Source: Bradyrhizobium acaciae (GTDB lineage: Bacteria > Pseudomonadota > Alphaproteobacteria > Rhizobiales > Xanthobacteraceae). From it: a DNA stretch of 64,000 nucleotides. Numbering within the stretch: the stretch's first letter is position 1; every line of letters begins with the position of its first letter. Location of the stretch: the NCBI RefSeq assembly GCF_020889785.1, contig NZ_JACMYK010000014.1, positions 1-64,000 on the forward strand. Reading direction: 5' to 3'. The translations under genes were made by a program, and so were the position numbers. Under the pieces are notes generated by a model. The model was not told where the DNA came from. It searched no databases and saw only the letters and a list, made by a program, of their open reading frames with translations. Shown here piece by piece: positions 1 through 9,339 of this stretch.

Positions 1-256
<256 letters not shown>

Positions 257-571
257 TCAGGCGGCCTTCTTCTTGGAAAACACATCGGTGAGAACGCCCA
301 TGATGTCGCTTTCCTTCATGATCAAGAGCTCCTGGCTGTCGATCTTGACCTCGGTGCCCGACCACTTGCCGAACAGGACACGATCGCCGACCTGGACGTC
401 GATGGGAATCAGCTTGCCGGTCTCGTCGCGGCCGCCCGGGCCAACGGCGATGACTTCGCCTTGCGAGGGTTTCTCCTTGGCTGTGTCGGGAATGATGATA
501 CCGCCAGCGGTCTTCTCTTCAGCGTCGATGCGCCTAACCACGACGCGGTCGTGAAGCGGACGGAAATTCAT
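257..571 (-). CDS. groES: GroES co-chaperonin (Cpn10)
   Basis: This is a 104-residue Cpn10. It begins [14 protein letters not shown], has the GroEL-contacting mobile loop ([17 protein letters not shown], about residues 18-34) and ends with a DVFSKKKAA tail. The frame stays open 26 codons further upstream. The ATG at 569-571 is chosen because it matches the family N-terminus and has a strong AGGAGG ribosome site just before it. GroES caps the GroEL ring. The -24/-12 element and NifA-type upstream site that precede it suggest expression with nitrogen-fixation genes under low oxygen rather than by heat shock. No CIRCE repeat was seen. Confidence 0.95.
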   Translation of the reverse strand: MNFRPLHDRVVVRRIDAEEKTAGGIIIPDTAKEKPSQGEVIAVGPGGRDETGKLIPIDVQVGDRVLFGKWSGTEVKIDSQELLIMKESDIMGVLTDVFSKKKAA

Positions 572-632
572 ACGGACCTCCTGAGCGTTTGAACGAGCTG
601 GCGTTTCGCCACATTGCAACAGTATCGGTGAT

Positions 633-648
633 AGCAAGAGCCAGGCCA
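633..648 (-). promoter_or_regulatory. sigma-54 (-24/-12) promoter for groESL
   Basis: Read on the minus strand, the site is TGGCCTGGCTCTTGCT. The invariant GG and GC are separated by exactly 10 bases, as required for RpoN promoters (consensus TGGCAC-N5-TTGC). Transcription would start near 622, about 50 bases before the groES ATG. Confidence 0.7.
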
Positions 649-752
649 ACGATGAGGAGCGCCTCTTGCCTGCGGTTCTGCTGAATCGTGCACCTGGACT
701 GCGTGTGTTCTAGGTCGGAAGCAGACGTCGTCATGTCTAGAGACAGTCAAGC

Positions 753-768
753 TGTTGCGAAAATGACA
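753..768. promoter_or_regulatory. NifA upstream activator sequence (TGT-N10-ACA)
   Basis: The site reads TGTTGCGAAAATGACA, a perfect TGT-N10-ACA. It lies about 110 bases upstream of the -24 element at 633-648, which is the normal distance for a NifA site. Together they predict NifA-RpoN control of groESL. Confidence 0.7.
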
Positions 769-1475
769 TTGCATTTCGTCAACACAACCACATTCCCCTA
801 TACTCGCAATCTCTGGATTGTACGCCGCGGGTCCCGCAAACTGAAGGGTAGCGGAACGTAGCGCGACCCCCAGGCGACGGTCCGAATTGGCGTAGCCTTC
901 CGGAACCGAGCCGGTTCGTCGGGAACGCCCGACCACGTGGAGGCCGCGTGCCCCGTCGGAGTGGCCATGATCGATGCTCCTTAGCAGTTCGCGCCGCACC
1001 AAGGCTGTTTTCTCCGAGCGCCGCTACAGGAATCGGTGAACGTTGCGGTGAGTTCTGCGACTATCATTCAACGGCGGTCAGCGTGACCTGAGGCGCCCTC
1101 AGCAACGTTCGGCGTATTTGCGCTCCTTCAGGCCAAACAGCCTAAAAGTTGTGAGCCGGAGGATCGTGAGTGCGCTAATCTGGAACGCCGGCTGTCAGAT
1201 GGCAGGGCGCATTGGCTGGGCTGCATTGCGATCGAGGGTGATCGGTCATCGTTGCGCAGGAGCGGTCACTCTGCCTTCGACCGCTCCATCGAGAGCTGCC
1301 GGCAGGTAATTTCCGGTCTCCAGGATAGCACCGTCGCCCTAGGACAATCGCTGCGGCTGCCGACGCGACAGACCCCCCTTTGGTATCACCGTCCAGATGG
1401 CCATTGGATAAAGGGGTGACGGGCATATGAATTATATACGTTGATATGCATTGTGCGGGGGCGTCTGGCATGTGA
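769..1475. other. Intergenic region with no supported gene
   Basis: This lies between the divergent groES promoter and the FkbM gene. Short open frames occur on both strands but have no recognisable domains or ribosome sites. No nod box or tts box was found in front of the FkbM gene. Confidence 0.5.
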
Positions 1476-2165
1476 TTGCGGCTTCGAGCACAAATCTCAA
1501 CTATTGGGACAAGACCGGTGTCTTCTGTGGAAATACATCAACACATTGTTTCGCTTCTTGAGAAGTCGGATCCGGTCATCCTAGATATCGGATGCAACGA
1601 CGGAACCGACACGCAACACTTTCTCAACCTCTGCCCGCAAGCGCAGCTTTACTGCTTCGAGCCTGACCCCAGAGCGATCGCGCGCTTCAAGAGGAAGCTG
1701 GGCCCATCTCTCGACAAGGTGAAGTTACTTGAAATCGCGATCAGCGATCGAAACGGGATGATCGAATTCCATCCAAGCAATGCAGATGGTGATGCGAAGG
1801 AATGGGATCTTTCTGGCTCGATACGCCGCCCGAAAAATCATCTGACTGAGTATGATTGGGTTCGTTTCGATCGTCCCGTCCCGGTTCAAACGCGGCGGCT
1901 TGACGATTGGTGCAACGAAGCCGGGCTGAAGTGGGTCGATTTCATCTGGATGGACGTCCAGGGAGCCGAAGCCGACGTCATCGCCGGAGGCATGCAGACC
2001 GTCAGCAACACGCGCTTCATCTACACGGAATACAGCGACCGTGAGCTCTACGAAGGGCAGCTATCTCTCCAGGCCATTCTTGACCTGTTGCCATCGTTCG
2101 AAGTGGCGGCGCATTATCCGCGCGACGTGGAAGGCGATGTACTGCTTAAAAATATCCGCTTCTAG
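1476..2165 (+). CDS. FkbM-family SAM-dependent methyltransferase
   Basis: A 229-residue protein with the class I methyltransferase fold. The SAM-binding motif I, VILDIGCNDGTDTQHF, is at about residues 34-49, the acidic FEPDP strand at 61-65, and the FkbM signature DFIWMDVQGAEADVI at 155-169. FkbM enzymes O-methylate sugars and secondary metabolites. Members in rhizobia may act on Nod factors or surface glycans, but nothing here fixes the substrate. The start used is TTG 1476; GTG codons at 1518 and 1527 are alternatives that keep motif I intact. The gene stands alone between two non-coding stretches. The family call is sure; the role is not known. Confidence 0.85.
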   Translation: MRLRAQISTIGTRPVSSVEIHQHIVSLLEKSDPVILDIGCNDGTDTQHFLNLCPQAQLYCFEPDPRAIARFKRKLGPSLDKVKLLEIAISDRNGMIEFHPSNADGDAKEWDLSGSIRRPKNHLTEYDWVRFDRPVPVQTRRLDDWCNEAGLKWVDFIWMDVQGAEADVIAGGMQTVSNTRFIYTEYSDRELYEGQLSLQAILDLLPSFEVAAHYPRDVEGDVLLKNIRF

Positions 2166-2364
2166 CGGCTACTTGAATGCGGCGGTCATTTGTAGCTAAA
2201 AGACTGATTTGCGCAGTTTATGCCGCCCAAAGCTGCACAACCAGTGATCAATAGGACGAACAAATATAGCTGGTCGGAGGCTTGCGAGCGTCCTTTTGTT
2301 CGCGGCTATTGTTGCAGATCCCGCCTATTGCGGCCAGTTCGAGGCTTTGGAGAGAGTCTGACAA

Positions 2365-2583
2365 TCACCCGCTTAGCGAGCCGGGACGACCGGCGATTTT
2401 GCGGTCAGTCGCCCGAGCCGTTTCAGACGCTTGAACCAGGACTACCAGCCGGCGCTCCAAGCGTTTAAGCGTCTGAACGGCTGCTGTATGTTCTGGGCCT
2501 CTTGGAAGCTGGTGCACTCGTTCGAACAAATGCCAAAGCAATTGCATGAGTTCGCGTAACTCCCTGAGTTGGTCGGATTTCAT
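2365..2583 (-). CDS. Small helical hypothetical protein
   Basis: About 72 residues, starting MKSDQLRELRELMQLLWHLF and rich in Leu, Arg and Glu in a heptad-like pattern that suggests an amphipathic helix or short coiled coil. A GTG ten codons upstream (2613) could also serve as start. No clear ribosome site is seen. The composition is more protein-like than that of surrounding frames, but no family is recognised. Confidence 0.35.
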   Translation of the reverse strand: MKSDQLRELRELMQLLWHLFERVHQLPRGPEHTAAVQTLKRLERRLVVLVQASETARATDRKIAGRPGSLSG

Positions 2584-2924
2584 CACGCACTTAACGCTGC
2601 TATCTTGTTTCACGTCGTGAGTTGATGGTCACGCCTTCCCCTGACGTCTTCCTTGTTCGAATGAGTCTGCATCTGCGGGCAACTTGGTCGTAGCAGGCTT
2701 CATTTGAAGCTTCCTTTATCCATGCGAGCATAACTGCAGCAGCCGATCATCCCGTAGGCCTCCTCGGCCGTTTTGGGACGAATTAATCTCACGGCCGAGG
2801 CTTGGCAAGGACTGTGCCATCGCCAGGCTCAGGGAAAAAAAGGCAGGTGACGATGCTGTGCGCCTTTTGGTCAGTCCGAAAGTCACAGCAGCGGACGAGC
2901 GCGACTGATGAAATGAGCGTGATC
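2584..2924. other. Intergenic region, nothing recognised
   Basis: No gene, repeat or regulatory site could be supported here. It lies immediately downstream of the decayed acyltransferase and may hold further eroded sequence from it. Confidence 0.4.
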
Positions 2925-3655
2925 ATAAATCGTAGTCCGCCACTGCGGCCACAGGTCTGACCCGGGCAAAGTGCGATTGTCCGTATAAGAAACCATGAAC
3001 GGTCGCGCAGCGCGGTGCCGAGCACTCCATCGCTTTTGGAAATGGCACCTGAGCGTTTTTATTGGCTCGCTTGAGCTCGAGCCGCGCGGCGCGCAGGAGC
3101 TCCGGCAACGTGCCAGCCAGGTGGAAACGCACCGGGCTCATCCCGACATAGCATCCTACCGGGCGCATCGAGGGCAGATCGTACAGCGTTTGAGAGGGGG
3201 CAACGGCGAGGAATTCTCGTTGGTCCGCCAGTGTCTTCCCGGCGAGCGCCAGACGGGCGAATAATCCCGTCGTCGCGTTTCCGCCCTAGGACCTGCAGCC
3301 GCGATCGAACTCAGATACTTGTGCCACGTCGAGCAGCCACATTCGCCCTGTGCGTTGTAAAGTCCCCTCCGGCGCACCGAGTGGTAGCGGAAGATCCGGC
3401 AATTGACCGGCGTTTGCGGCGATCAGTTCGCGCCAGTGAGCGATAGCAGGATGATCATCGGTCAAATCGCCCAGTCGCTCTCGTTCGGATTCAGCGTGGT
3501 CCAAATAGCTGCTCACCTGCGTTCGAAGGCCGTGCCGAGCCAGCCGGGCCGGCCATCGTGCGCAAAGCGAAGATGGTCTTCCTGAACATGGGACGGACGG
3601 CGCGGGTCGGGCCGCCAACTAACCGCGTCGGGAACGCTCACCGCCACGCCATTAG
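2925..3655 (-). pseudogene. Degenerate PapA-like condensation-domain acyltransferase
   Basis: Pieces of one protein appear in order on the minus strand but in shifting frames. First comes an N-terminal piece (SWRPDPRRPSHVQEDHLRF, near 3560-3630). A central piece follows (SSYLDHAESERERLGDL, then HPAIAHWRELI and LPDLPLPLGAPEG, 3286-3510). The last piece contains LALAGKTLADQREF, then MRPVGCYVGMSPVRFHLAG, PELLRAARLELKRA and a GFLYGQSHFARV segment, 2960-3260. These match the layout of PapA/condensation-domain acyltransferases. About 130 residues, including the HHxxxD catalytic region, are missing between the first two pieces, a stop lies at the join, and there is a frameshift near 3290. It is the last member of the leftward cluster 8773-2925, so the pathway has probably lost its acyl-transfer step here. 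Confidence 0.7.
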
Positions 3656-3718
3656 CCGACCCGGCTGCCGATCAGTATCGCAAAATTGCTTGATGTCCAT
3701 GAAGGGCCGCCGCGATGG

Positions 3719-4966
3719 TTATAGGTGCAAGCCGTGCAAGCGGCGCAGCGGCGAGCACCAGATCCAGAGTATCGAGGCAGTGCCTAGCACACTGCTCGTC
3801 AGCAACATGGTGCGCAGGCCCGTTGCAGCAGCGGCCGCGCCGCCGACCAGTGCGCCCAATGAGCCCAGTCCCCACACGACGCAGCGGATGCTCGCATTGA
3901 CCCGGCCTTGCATCTGCTGCGGGACCAACGCATATCGAATTGGAACTTGCTGCACGTGGTAGAGTCCCTGGCCGGTCCACAGAATGAATTGGGAGAGCGC
4001 CACGCATGCCACTGCTGCCCACCAGGGCTCAGTGAGCATGCCTCCAAGACTCATGCCTGCCGCGCTCACCGCCAAGCCGGTCATTAATACGGGACCAAGC
4101 CCAATTGTCCGGCCCGCCCACGGTGAGACCGCCGCGCCCACCACACCGCCAAGGGCGCCGATACCGAGCACTATGCCGACGATCTGGCTGTCGAACGCGA
4201 GATTCCTGATCAGATGCAGCAGAAACCCCGCAGAATACGCATTGTGCCAAAAGATGAATGTGCCGGTGGCCAGGGTAACGGCCCTCAAAACTGGATTGCC
4301 GAATACACTCGCCAACCCTTCTGCCATTTGGACCAGCACAGTGCTCGACGGGGCCGCTGAGCACGAGGCGGCACGCATCGGCACCAGCGCGAGCAATGCG
4401 GCGGCGACCAGAAAGGAGACAGAGTCGGCCAGGATTGCGGTTGGAGCGGAGAACGCGTTGATGAGCCAGCCGGCCAGGAACGGACCTGCGGCCATCGCGG
4501 TCGCCTGGCTGAACTCCAATGAGCTCTGCGCCCGAACCAGCTGAGACCGGTCCAGGACTGCGGGTATGCACGCCAGATAAGTCACGTCGGCGATCACCGC
4601 GGCTACCCCCACCAGCACGGTTGTCGCGTACAGCTGAACCATTCCCAGATGTCCAAGGCTGGCGCACAACGGAATGGTGGCGAGCGTTACCGCCATCACC
4701 ATATTGGCCGTCAGAAGGATTCGTCGGTGCGGGAGACGGTCGACGATGACCCCGGCGAACAGGCTCACGAAGAGGCACGGTGCCCGACCGCAGGCCAGCA
4801 AGAACCCCGCCTGCGCCGGTCCGGCATCCAGCAGGGTAATTGCAGTGAGCGGCAGCGCCAGCACGGTTACGTTGGAGCCCAGCAAGGAAATGGTCTGGCC
4901 GACGAGCAGCGCAAGGTAGCTGCTCGGCAGCCGGTGAGGCGCACCTGATCGGTGCCGGCTACTCAC
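3719..4966 (-). CDS. MFS transporter (probable exporter of cluster product)
   Basis: A 415-residue inner-membrane protein with roughly 12 hydrophobic segments. It has an MFS-type cytoplasmic loop after the second segment (FAGVIVDRLPHRRILLTANM) and opens with YLALLVGQTISLLGSNVTVLALPL-like sequence typical of the EntS/DUF894 exporter branch. The start is GTG at 4964-4966, which overlaps the stop of the sulfotransferase (GTGA), indicating translational coupling. Its position inside a biosynthetic operon suggests it exports the product. The substrate is unknown. Confidence 0.85.
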   Translation of the reverse strand: MSSRHRSGAPHRLPSSYLALLVGQTISLLGSNVTVLALPLTAITLLDAGPAQAGFLLACGRAPCLFVSLFAGVIVDRLPHRRILLTANMVMAVTLATIPLCASLGHLGMVQLYATTVLVGVAAVIADVTYLACIPAVLDRSQLVRAQSSLEFSQATAMAAGPFLAGWLINAFSAPTAILADSVSFLVAAALLALVPMRAASCSAAPSSTVLVQMAEGLASVFGNPVLRAVTLATGTFIFWHNAYSAGFLLHLIRNLAFDSQIVGIVLGIGALGGVVGAAVSPWAGRTIGLGPVLMTGLAVSAAGMSLGGMLTEPWWAAVACVALSQFILWTGQGLYHVQQVPIRYALVPQQMQGRVNASIRCVVWGLGSLGALVGGAAAAATGLRTMLLTSSVLGTASILWIWCSPLRRLHGLHL

Positions 4967-5901
4967 GCGTCGCCAGACGAGGTTGAGGTGGACAGATAGC
5001 CTAGTCGGGCCAGTTCACTTCCGGCGATCTCCTCAAACTCCAAAATCTGAGCTGGCGTCAAATCCTGGAGATGGCGACCGATCCGCCCCTGATGCAGTGG
5101 CTTTCCCGCAGCCTCGGCTGCCGGGTGGTCGTGTGGCTGTTCGAACAACGCGTGTTCGTATTCAGCGTGACGCAGCACGGCCTCGTCCCAAGGCAAGCCG
5201 AGGTGATCCAAAATCGTCGCCAGAGTAGTGCGGGGACTGCTGACAAGGTCCTCGTAACGCACCTCGAAGTAACGGCCAGGCGGCGCGATTCTGTGCGGCC
5301 GGGATACCACTTCAGCCCAGCCGCGGGCGGCATCGGCAATTGTTCGGTACCCCCACTCAGGAACTGTCCTCAGATGAGAGGCGGCAACGTCGCGACCGTC
5401 CCGCACGATATGCACGAAATGTGCACGCGGCCACAGCCGGGCGAAGTCGTCGATCCGGGTGATCTTCCGCTGCAGTTTCAATCCCCAGCGTCGGGCTCCG
5501 CTGCGCATCCGGCGCAACTCGCCGATCGCGTTGATCAGGTGGCATCGGTCGGCGAACGAAACAATGTCATTGCCCGTGGCGACCATGACCCTGCCGACAA
5601 GTTCGCGCACGTCATCGAAGTCGAGACCGAAGCGGCGACACTGCACCACAAAATGCGTCCCGTCATACCAGAACGGATCGATTGTGTTCTTGCCTGCGCC
5701 CATGTGCCGTGAATCGGCCGCAAGCAAATCGATGGCACCTAGAATGTGCGGCCCGAGATTGGGCGGTTCGAGGAAGTCGATCTCTGGTCCGGCTACTAGA
5801 TCCAGATGCGAGTCGAGCACGATACTCAGCAGGGTGGTGCCCGACCGGTTGTCACCTCCGAGTAGCACCGGCGATGTGGAATATGGATCCGGCTGCGACA
5901 T
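4963..5901 (-). CDS. PAPS-dependent sulfotransferase
   Basis: A 312-residue Sulfotransfer_3-type enzyme. The 5'-phosphosulfate-binding loop is GGDNRSGTTLL (residues 15-25) and the 3'-phosphate site is HFVHIVRDGRDVAASHL (161-177), followed by the usual FEVRYEDLV motif (212-220). It transfers sulfate from PAPS to a hydroxyl or amino acceptor in the cytoplasm. The frame is open further upstream into the aminotransferase gene; the ATG at 5899-5901 is chosen because it sits 31 bases after that gene's stop and just ahead of the conserved domain. It overlaps the exporter gene by four bases. PAPS could be supplied by NodPQ encoded at 52.8-55.6 kb. The acceptor is unknown. Confidence 0.85.
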   Translation of the reverse strand: MSQPDPYSTSPVLLGGDNRSGTTLLSIVLDSHLDLVAGPEIDFLEPPNLGPHILGAIDLLAADSRHMGAGKNTIDPFWYDGTHFVVQCRRFGLDFDDVRELVGRVMVATGNDIVSFADRCHLINAIGELRRMRSGARRWGLKLQRKITRIDDFARLWPRAHFVHIVRDGRDVAASHLRTVPEWGYRTIADAARGWAEVVSRPHRIAPPGRYFEVRYEDLVSSPRTTLATILDHLGLPWDEAVLRHAEYEHALFEQPHDHPAAEAAGKPLHQGRIGRHLQDLTPAQILEFEEIAGSELARLGYLSTSTSSGDA

Positions 5902-5932
5902 GGCCTTGCTCTCTGTTCGACATGCGTGCTTG

Positions 5933-7240
5933 TCAGTGGACGGGCGCATTGAACCAGCGCCGAACCGCTCCCGGAGTGGCAACGAAATGATCTCTGGCGA
6001 ACCGTATCGCAGCTGCGACTGGATCCGGGTCGCGGGCCGGGTTCTCCATGCGGGACAGCGCCGCCGCAAGGGCCTCTCCGGCTGCTTCGACGGCGGCCTG
6101 CACATCGGTGTCGGACACTGCCGCCGATGGCATGAAACGCCCGCCATACTGCATCAGGAAGCCCCGACCCCACATTTCCTGGAAGAAGGCATGGCCAAGC
6201 TCGGCGTGAGCAAATACGACGTCGAACATGGTGGGCCAGGCAAACGCCCATGCCGCGACCTGCTGTCTTGTGAAGACGCCGTTGAGTCCCTTGATCAATT
6301 GCTCGCCGACCTCGCGCATCCGGCCCAGCGCGGTCCCGTCGCGCAGGGCGTGTAGGGTGCTCAATGCAGCGGCGAACGGGGTGACTTCGCGCTGATAGGT
6401 GTTTCCCATGTATGTCTTTTCGGCCGCGGCGAGTACGTCCGCACGACCCGCGACTGCCGACAGCGCCATTCCGTTCGCCAGTCCTTTGCTCAGTGTAATC
6501 AAATCGGGCGTGAGGCCGACCGCCATGTGGTACCCGCCAAGGGCGTAGCGGAATCCCGTCATCACCTCGTCAAGGATCAGCAGGGCGCCGTGCCGATGCA
6601 CCAGCCTCTGCAGTTCCTGATGGTATTCAGGCGGGAAGAAGTTGACCTCCGGGGTGACGATCACCGCGGCGACGCGCTGGACACTTGCCAGTTCGTCGAG
6701 CAAGTCGAGGTTGTAGCGGAAGTCTACGCTGTCCCGGTCCCGATTGGGCAGCCCCATCTCGGGGCGGTCCTGCAACTGCCAGTCATGCCAGCCGTGATAT
6801 CCGCTGGTCAGTACATGGTTGAGGCCCGTGAACGCGCGGGCAAGGCGCACGGCTGCGGTGGTAGCGCACGATCCGGTGCGGAAAAACATTGAGCGTTCCG
6901 CGACGGGGAAGATCTCCGCCAGCCGTTCGGCCAATTCGACCCGGTGCACGGACAGCGGTCCGGGCAGAATCCCCCCGGTACGGCGCATCTCAGCGGCGGC
7001 GTGTACCACGACCGGCTCGTATCCGGCCCCGAGCGGTGCGGCACCGCTACAGGAAGTGAAATCGATGTATTGCTTTCCATTGACGTCCCATGCATGCGCG
7101 CCTGACGCGCGCGTCAGCACCACCGGAAAACGCCTGTTGAGATCCCACTTCTGCGAGGCAGTGACACGCAGGGCGCGTCGCAGCGCCGATCCATGCCCGT
7201 CGGTCGCGGTCACGGTGGCAGTAGGCGTGCTGATCGACAA
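5933..7240 (-). CDS. Class III PLP aminotransferase (glutamate-1-semialdehyde aminomutase-like)
   Basis: A 435-residue fold-type I PLP enzyme. The PLP lysine is in DLITLSKGLANGMALS (K252), the pyridine-nitrogen aspartate in LILDEVMTGFRY (D224), and the phosphate loop is around GSCATTAAVRLARA (123-136). It resembles glutamate-1-semialdehyde 2,1-aminomutases, but its place in a cluster with a sulfotransferase and an exporter argues for a secondary-metabolite amination rather than haem synthesis. The start is TTG at 7238-7240 with GGAG nine bases upstream, 21 bases after the oxidoreductase stop. It probably converts an aldehyde or ketone made by the preceding oxidoreductase into an amine; that order is inferred. 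Confidence 0.85.
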   Translation of the reverse strand: MSISTPTATVTATDGHGSALRRALRVTASQKWDLNRRFPVVLTRASGAHAWDVNGKQYIDFTSCSGAAPLGAGYEPVVVHAAAEMRRTGGILPGPLSVHRVELAERLAEIFPVAERSMFFRTGSCATTAAVRLARAFTGLNHVLTSGYHGWHDWQLQDRPEMGLPNRDRDSVDFRYNLDLLDELASVQRVAAVIVTPEVNFFPPEYHQELQRLVHRHGALLILDEVMTGFRYALGGYHMAVGLTPDLITLSKGLANGMALSAVAGRADVLAAAEKTYMGNTYQREVTPFAAALSTLHALRDGTALGRMREVGEQLIKGLNGVFTRQQVAAWAFAWPTMFDVVFAHAELGHAFFQEMWGRGFLMQYGGRFMPSAAVSDTDVQAAVEAAGEALAAALSRMENPARDPDPVAAAIRFARDHFVATPGAVRRWFNAPVH

Positions 7241-7261
7241 GACTCGTCTCCGTTGCGCTCG

Positions 7262-8773
7262 CTACGTCAGCTGTGTGACTATTCTTCGAGCGATCCGCAG
7301 CGCGTTCGCCTGAATGGTGAAGGTCGGGTTGACGCCCCCGGCATAGGGGAAGAAGCCGCCATCCGCGACATAGAGATTGTCGATGTCATGCACGCGCCCC
7401 CAACGGTCGACCACAGATTGTGTCGGATCGACTCCCGCCCGACAGCCGCCATGGAGATGGCCGCTGCCGAACTGATAATTGGAATCTTGATAATCGACTT
7501 GCTTTACCCCAGCCTCGGCCAGCAAGTTCGACGCATGTCGCGACAAGTAGCCTAGTCGGCGCTTGTCGAGGGGATGGGTCCGGTAATCAAGAATGATCTT
7601 GGGCAAACCCTGTTCGTTCCGGCTGGTGGCCAGCCGGACCGCATTGTTGCGCATGGGTTGATCGGCCGCCAAAAAATGCAGTCGTAGCCTCATTTCTCCC
7701 GAATGCGTGCGTTCAGGCGGACTTGCTTCGTAGATCATTCCGCCGAGCCCCGAAGGCGCCTCGTCGTCCAGGTAGTGATCGGACACCGCGACCGTGGAGA
7801 ACGGGCGGCCGGCCTGGCGCGTGATCGGCGGATTTAACGTGGTCCTACCGGACACGTAGCCGCTGATCTTAAACGAGATACCACTGCCTACCATGCCAGA
7901 TGCGTTGCCGATTCCGTTGGGTGCTGCCGGCTGCGCCGACCGTAGGAGCAGGGCGGCAGACTGCACTGCGTTGCCCGCGAGTACCACGCAGCGGGCGCGG
8001 ACCCGAGCGCGTTGTCGGTTGAGAGTATCCACCCATTCCACCGAATCGGCTCGACTCACGTTGCCGAGATCGATGCGGACGGCCTTGCTGCCGACCGCAA
8101 TCGTCAGCGCGTCCGGCGGCAGGGCGATACCTGTGAACGGCGAGCGTGCATCGGCCCTTGCGCCGCTCGGGCACAGATGTTCGTTGCATGGTCCCTCGCA
8201 GCGACAGGCTGGCCGGCCACGATATGGGATCGAGTTGATTGCCAACGGAGTGGGGAACGGTCGCTGGCCCAGGCGTGCCCCGGCATCGGCAATCAACTGG
8301 CCCTGCACACTGTACCGGTGCGGTGGCAGAACGGGAGGATCGCTCGGCGGCTCGAGCGGGTCGGCTCCGGCTACACGGGCCACTCCCACGCGCCGTTCCA
8401 GCTCGTCATAGAATGGGCGTAGGTCCGTGTAGTCGATCGGCCAGCTCGGGTCGAGCGCGTCCCCGGCCACATGCGCCCGTGCGTCAAAATCGATGGCGCG
8501 ATAGCGGAAGGCTATTCCGGCATATAAGGTCATTCCGCCGCCGAGCGCGCTGACGGTCCACGGACGCCCCAACGGGGTCAACGTCCCTGCCGCTGACTGC
8601 ACCAGGGCGCTATCCATGTCTTTTTGGACGCTCGCCAGCGAAGCTCCGGGAGGAAGTCTTCGCCCCTCCTCGAGAAGGAGTACTCGCAATCCGCGTTGTG
8701 CGATCTCGTGAGCGACCATCAAGCCGCTGGCGCCACTCCCGATTACACATACATCAACAATGTCGGCCGTCAT
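7262..8773 (-). CDS. GMC-family FAD-dependent oxidoreductase
   Basis: A 503-residue flavoprotein. The N-terminal dinucleotide motif is VCVIGSGASGLMVA (8-21), with LLLEEGRRLPPG following as the ribose-binding acidic strand. The GMC C-terminal segment carries HLHGGCRAG and then a DGGFFPYAGGVNPTFTIQAN motif, where the His and Asn of GMC active sites fall. Cysteine-rich CRCEGPCNEHLCPSG in the middle is seen in the gluconate-dehydrogenase/sorbosone branch. The frame extends 38 codons upstream but the ATG at 8771-8773 directly precedes the Rossmann fold. It is the first gene of the leftward cluster and would oxidise an alcohol to a carbonyl for the aminotransferase downstream. Confidence 0.85.
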   Translation of the reverse strand: MTADIVDVCVIGSGASGLMVAHEIAQRGLRVLLLEEGRRLPPGASLASVQKDMDSALVQSAAGTLTPLGRPWTVSALGGGMTLYAGIAFRYRAIDFDARAHVAGDALDPSWPIDYTDLRPFYDELERRVGVARVAGADPLEPPSDPPVLPPHRYSVQGQLIADAGARLGQRPFPTPLAINSIPYRGRPACRCEGPCNEHLCPSGARADARSPFTGIALPPDALTIAVGSKAVRIDLGNVSRADSVEWVDTLNRQRARVRARCVVLAGNAVQSAALLLRSAQPAAPNGIGNASGMVGSGISFKISGYVSGRTTLNPPITRQAGRPFSTVAVSDHYLDDEAPSGLGGMIYEASPPERTHSGEMRLRLHFLAADQPMRNNAVRLATSRNEQGLPKIILDYRTHPLDKRRLGYLSRHASNLLAEAGVKQVDYQDSNYQFGSGHLHGGCRAGVDPTQSVVDRWGRVHDIDNLYVADGGFFPYAGGVNPTFTIQANALRIARRIVTQLT

Positions 8774-8937
8774 TATCCCATCTTCTGGCAACAAATATCG
8801 CCGATGCGCTATCGCGCCGTATTCATTAGAGAGGAGGTGCCATCGAACTAAGTCTCGTCGCGAGCGTTGGACGCGCGGCTGATCCATCGATCGCTCCGGA
8901 TTATCCGGTTTGGCTTCGCTCGTCTGCCAAGGATCAT

Positions 8938-9010
8938 CTGAGATCGTACAATATGACGTCCCGTGCGATTCAAGCCCTTCGAGGCAGCAAACCGCATAAA
9001 TATGAAGCGG
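8938..9010 (+). repeat. Imperfect direct repeat, left copy
   Basis: Starting CTGAGATCGTACAATATGAC, this ~70-base block recurs at 9646-9714 with roughly 75-80% identity (aligned by eye). The two copies flank the hairpin element at 9340-9475. Confidence 0.5.
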
Positions 9011-9339
9011 CTTTTCGAAATGCGATACTTGATAGATCTAGAGCTCTCAAAGCAAATCGACCCACATGTGTCCCGATGCTCGCACCAAAGTATATTTTCG
9101 TGTTCGAGAGACGCTCGCAAGTTCAGCTTCGCGACGCCATGTGGAAGCTTTTAAGGCCGCAGTTCTGGAATGCGTCGATCGGTCGCCACTCTCGCACATC
9201 GCCCTTAATTGTACGCGGTTTGATCGCGAGTGACTCAGCCGGTCTGATGGACCGACCGGTAATTAAAATTCGTTCTCAACTCTCCGCAATCATCAGACGC
9301 CGGCAAGAACACCTGAAACTATGCCCTTCATGGGCAGCA

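Noticed and set aside
568..1002. Leftward 144-codon open frame upstream of groES
   Set aside because: It runs through the NifA site and the sigma-54 promoter and into groES, has no domain, and has a composition typical of chance GC-rich frames.
1461..1480. TGGCATGTGATTGC as sigma-54 promoter near the FkbM gene
   Set aside because: The GG-GC spacing is one base short, and it overlaps the likely start codon.
4029..4778. 249-codon frame on the minus strand inside the MFS gene
   Set aside because: It overlaps the well-supported transporter in another frame and is Arg/Gly-rich, as expected of a shadow.
9112..9150. GTTCAGCTTCGCGACGCC as a tts box
   Set aside because: Only the first few bases agree with the TtsI consensus, and no effector-like gene follows.
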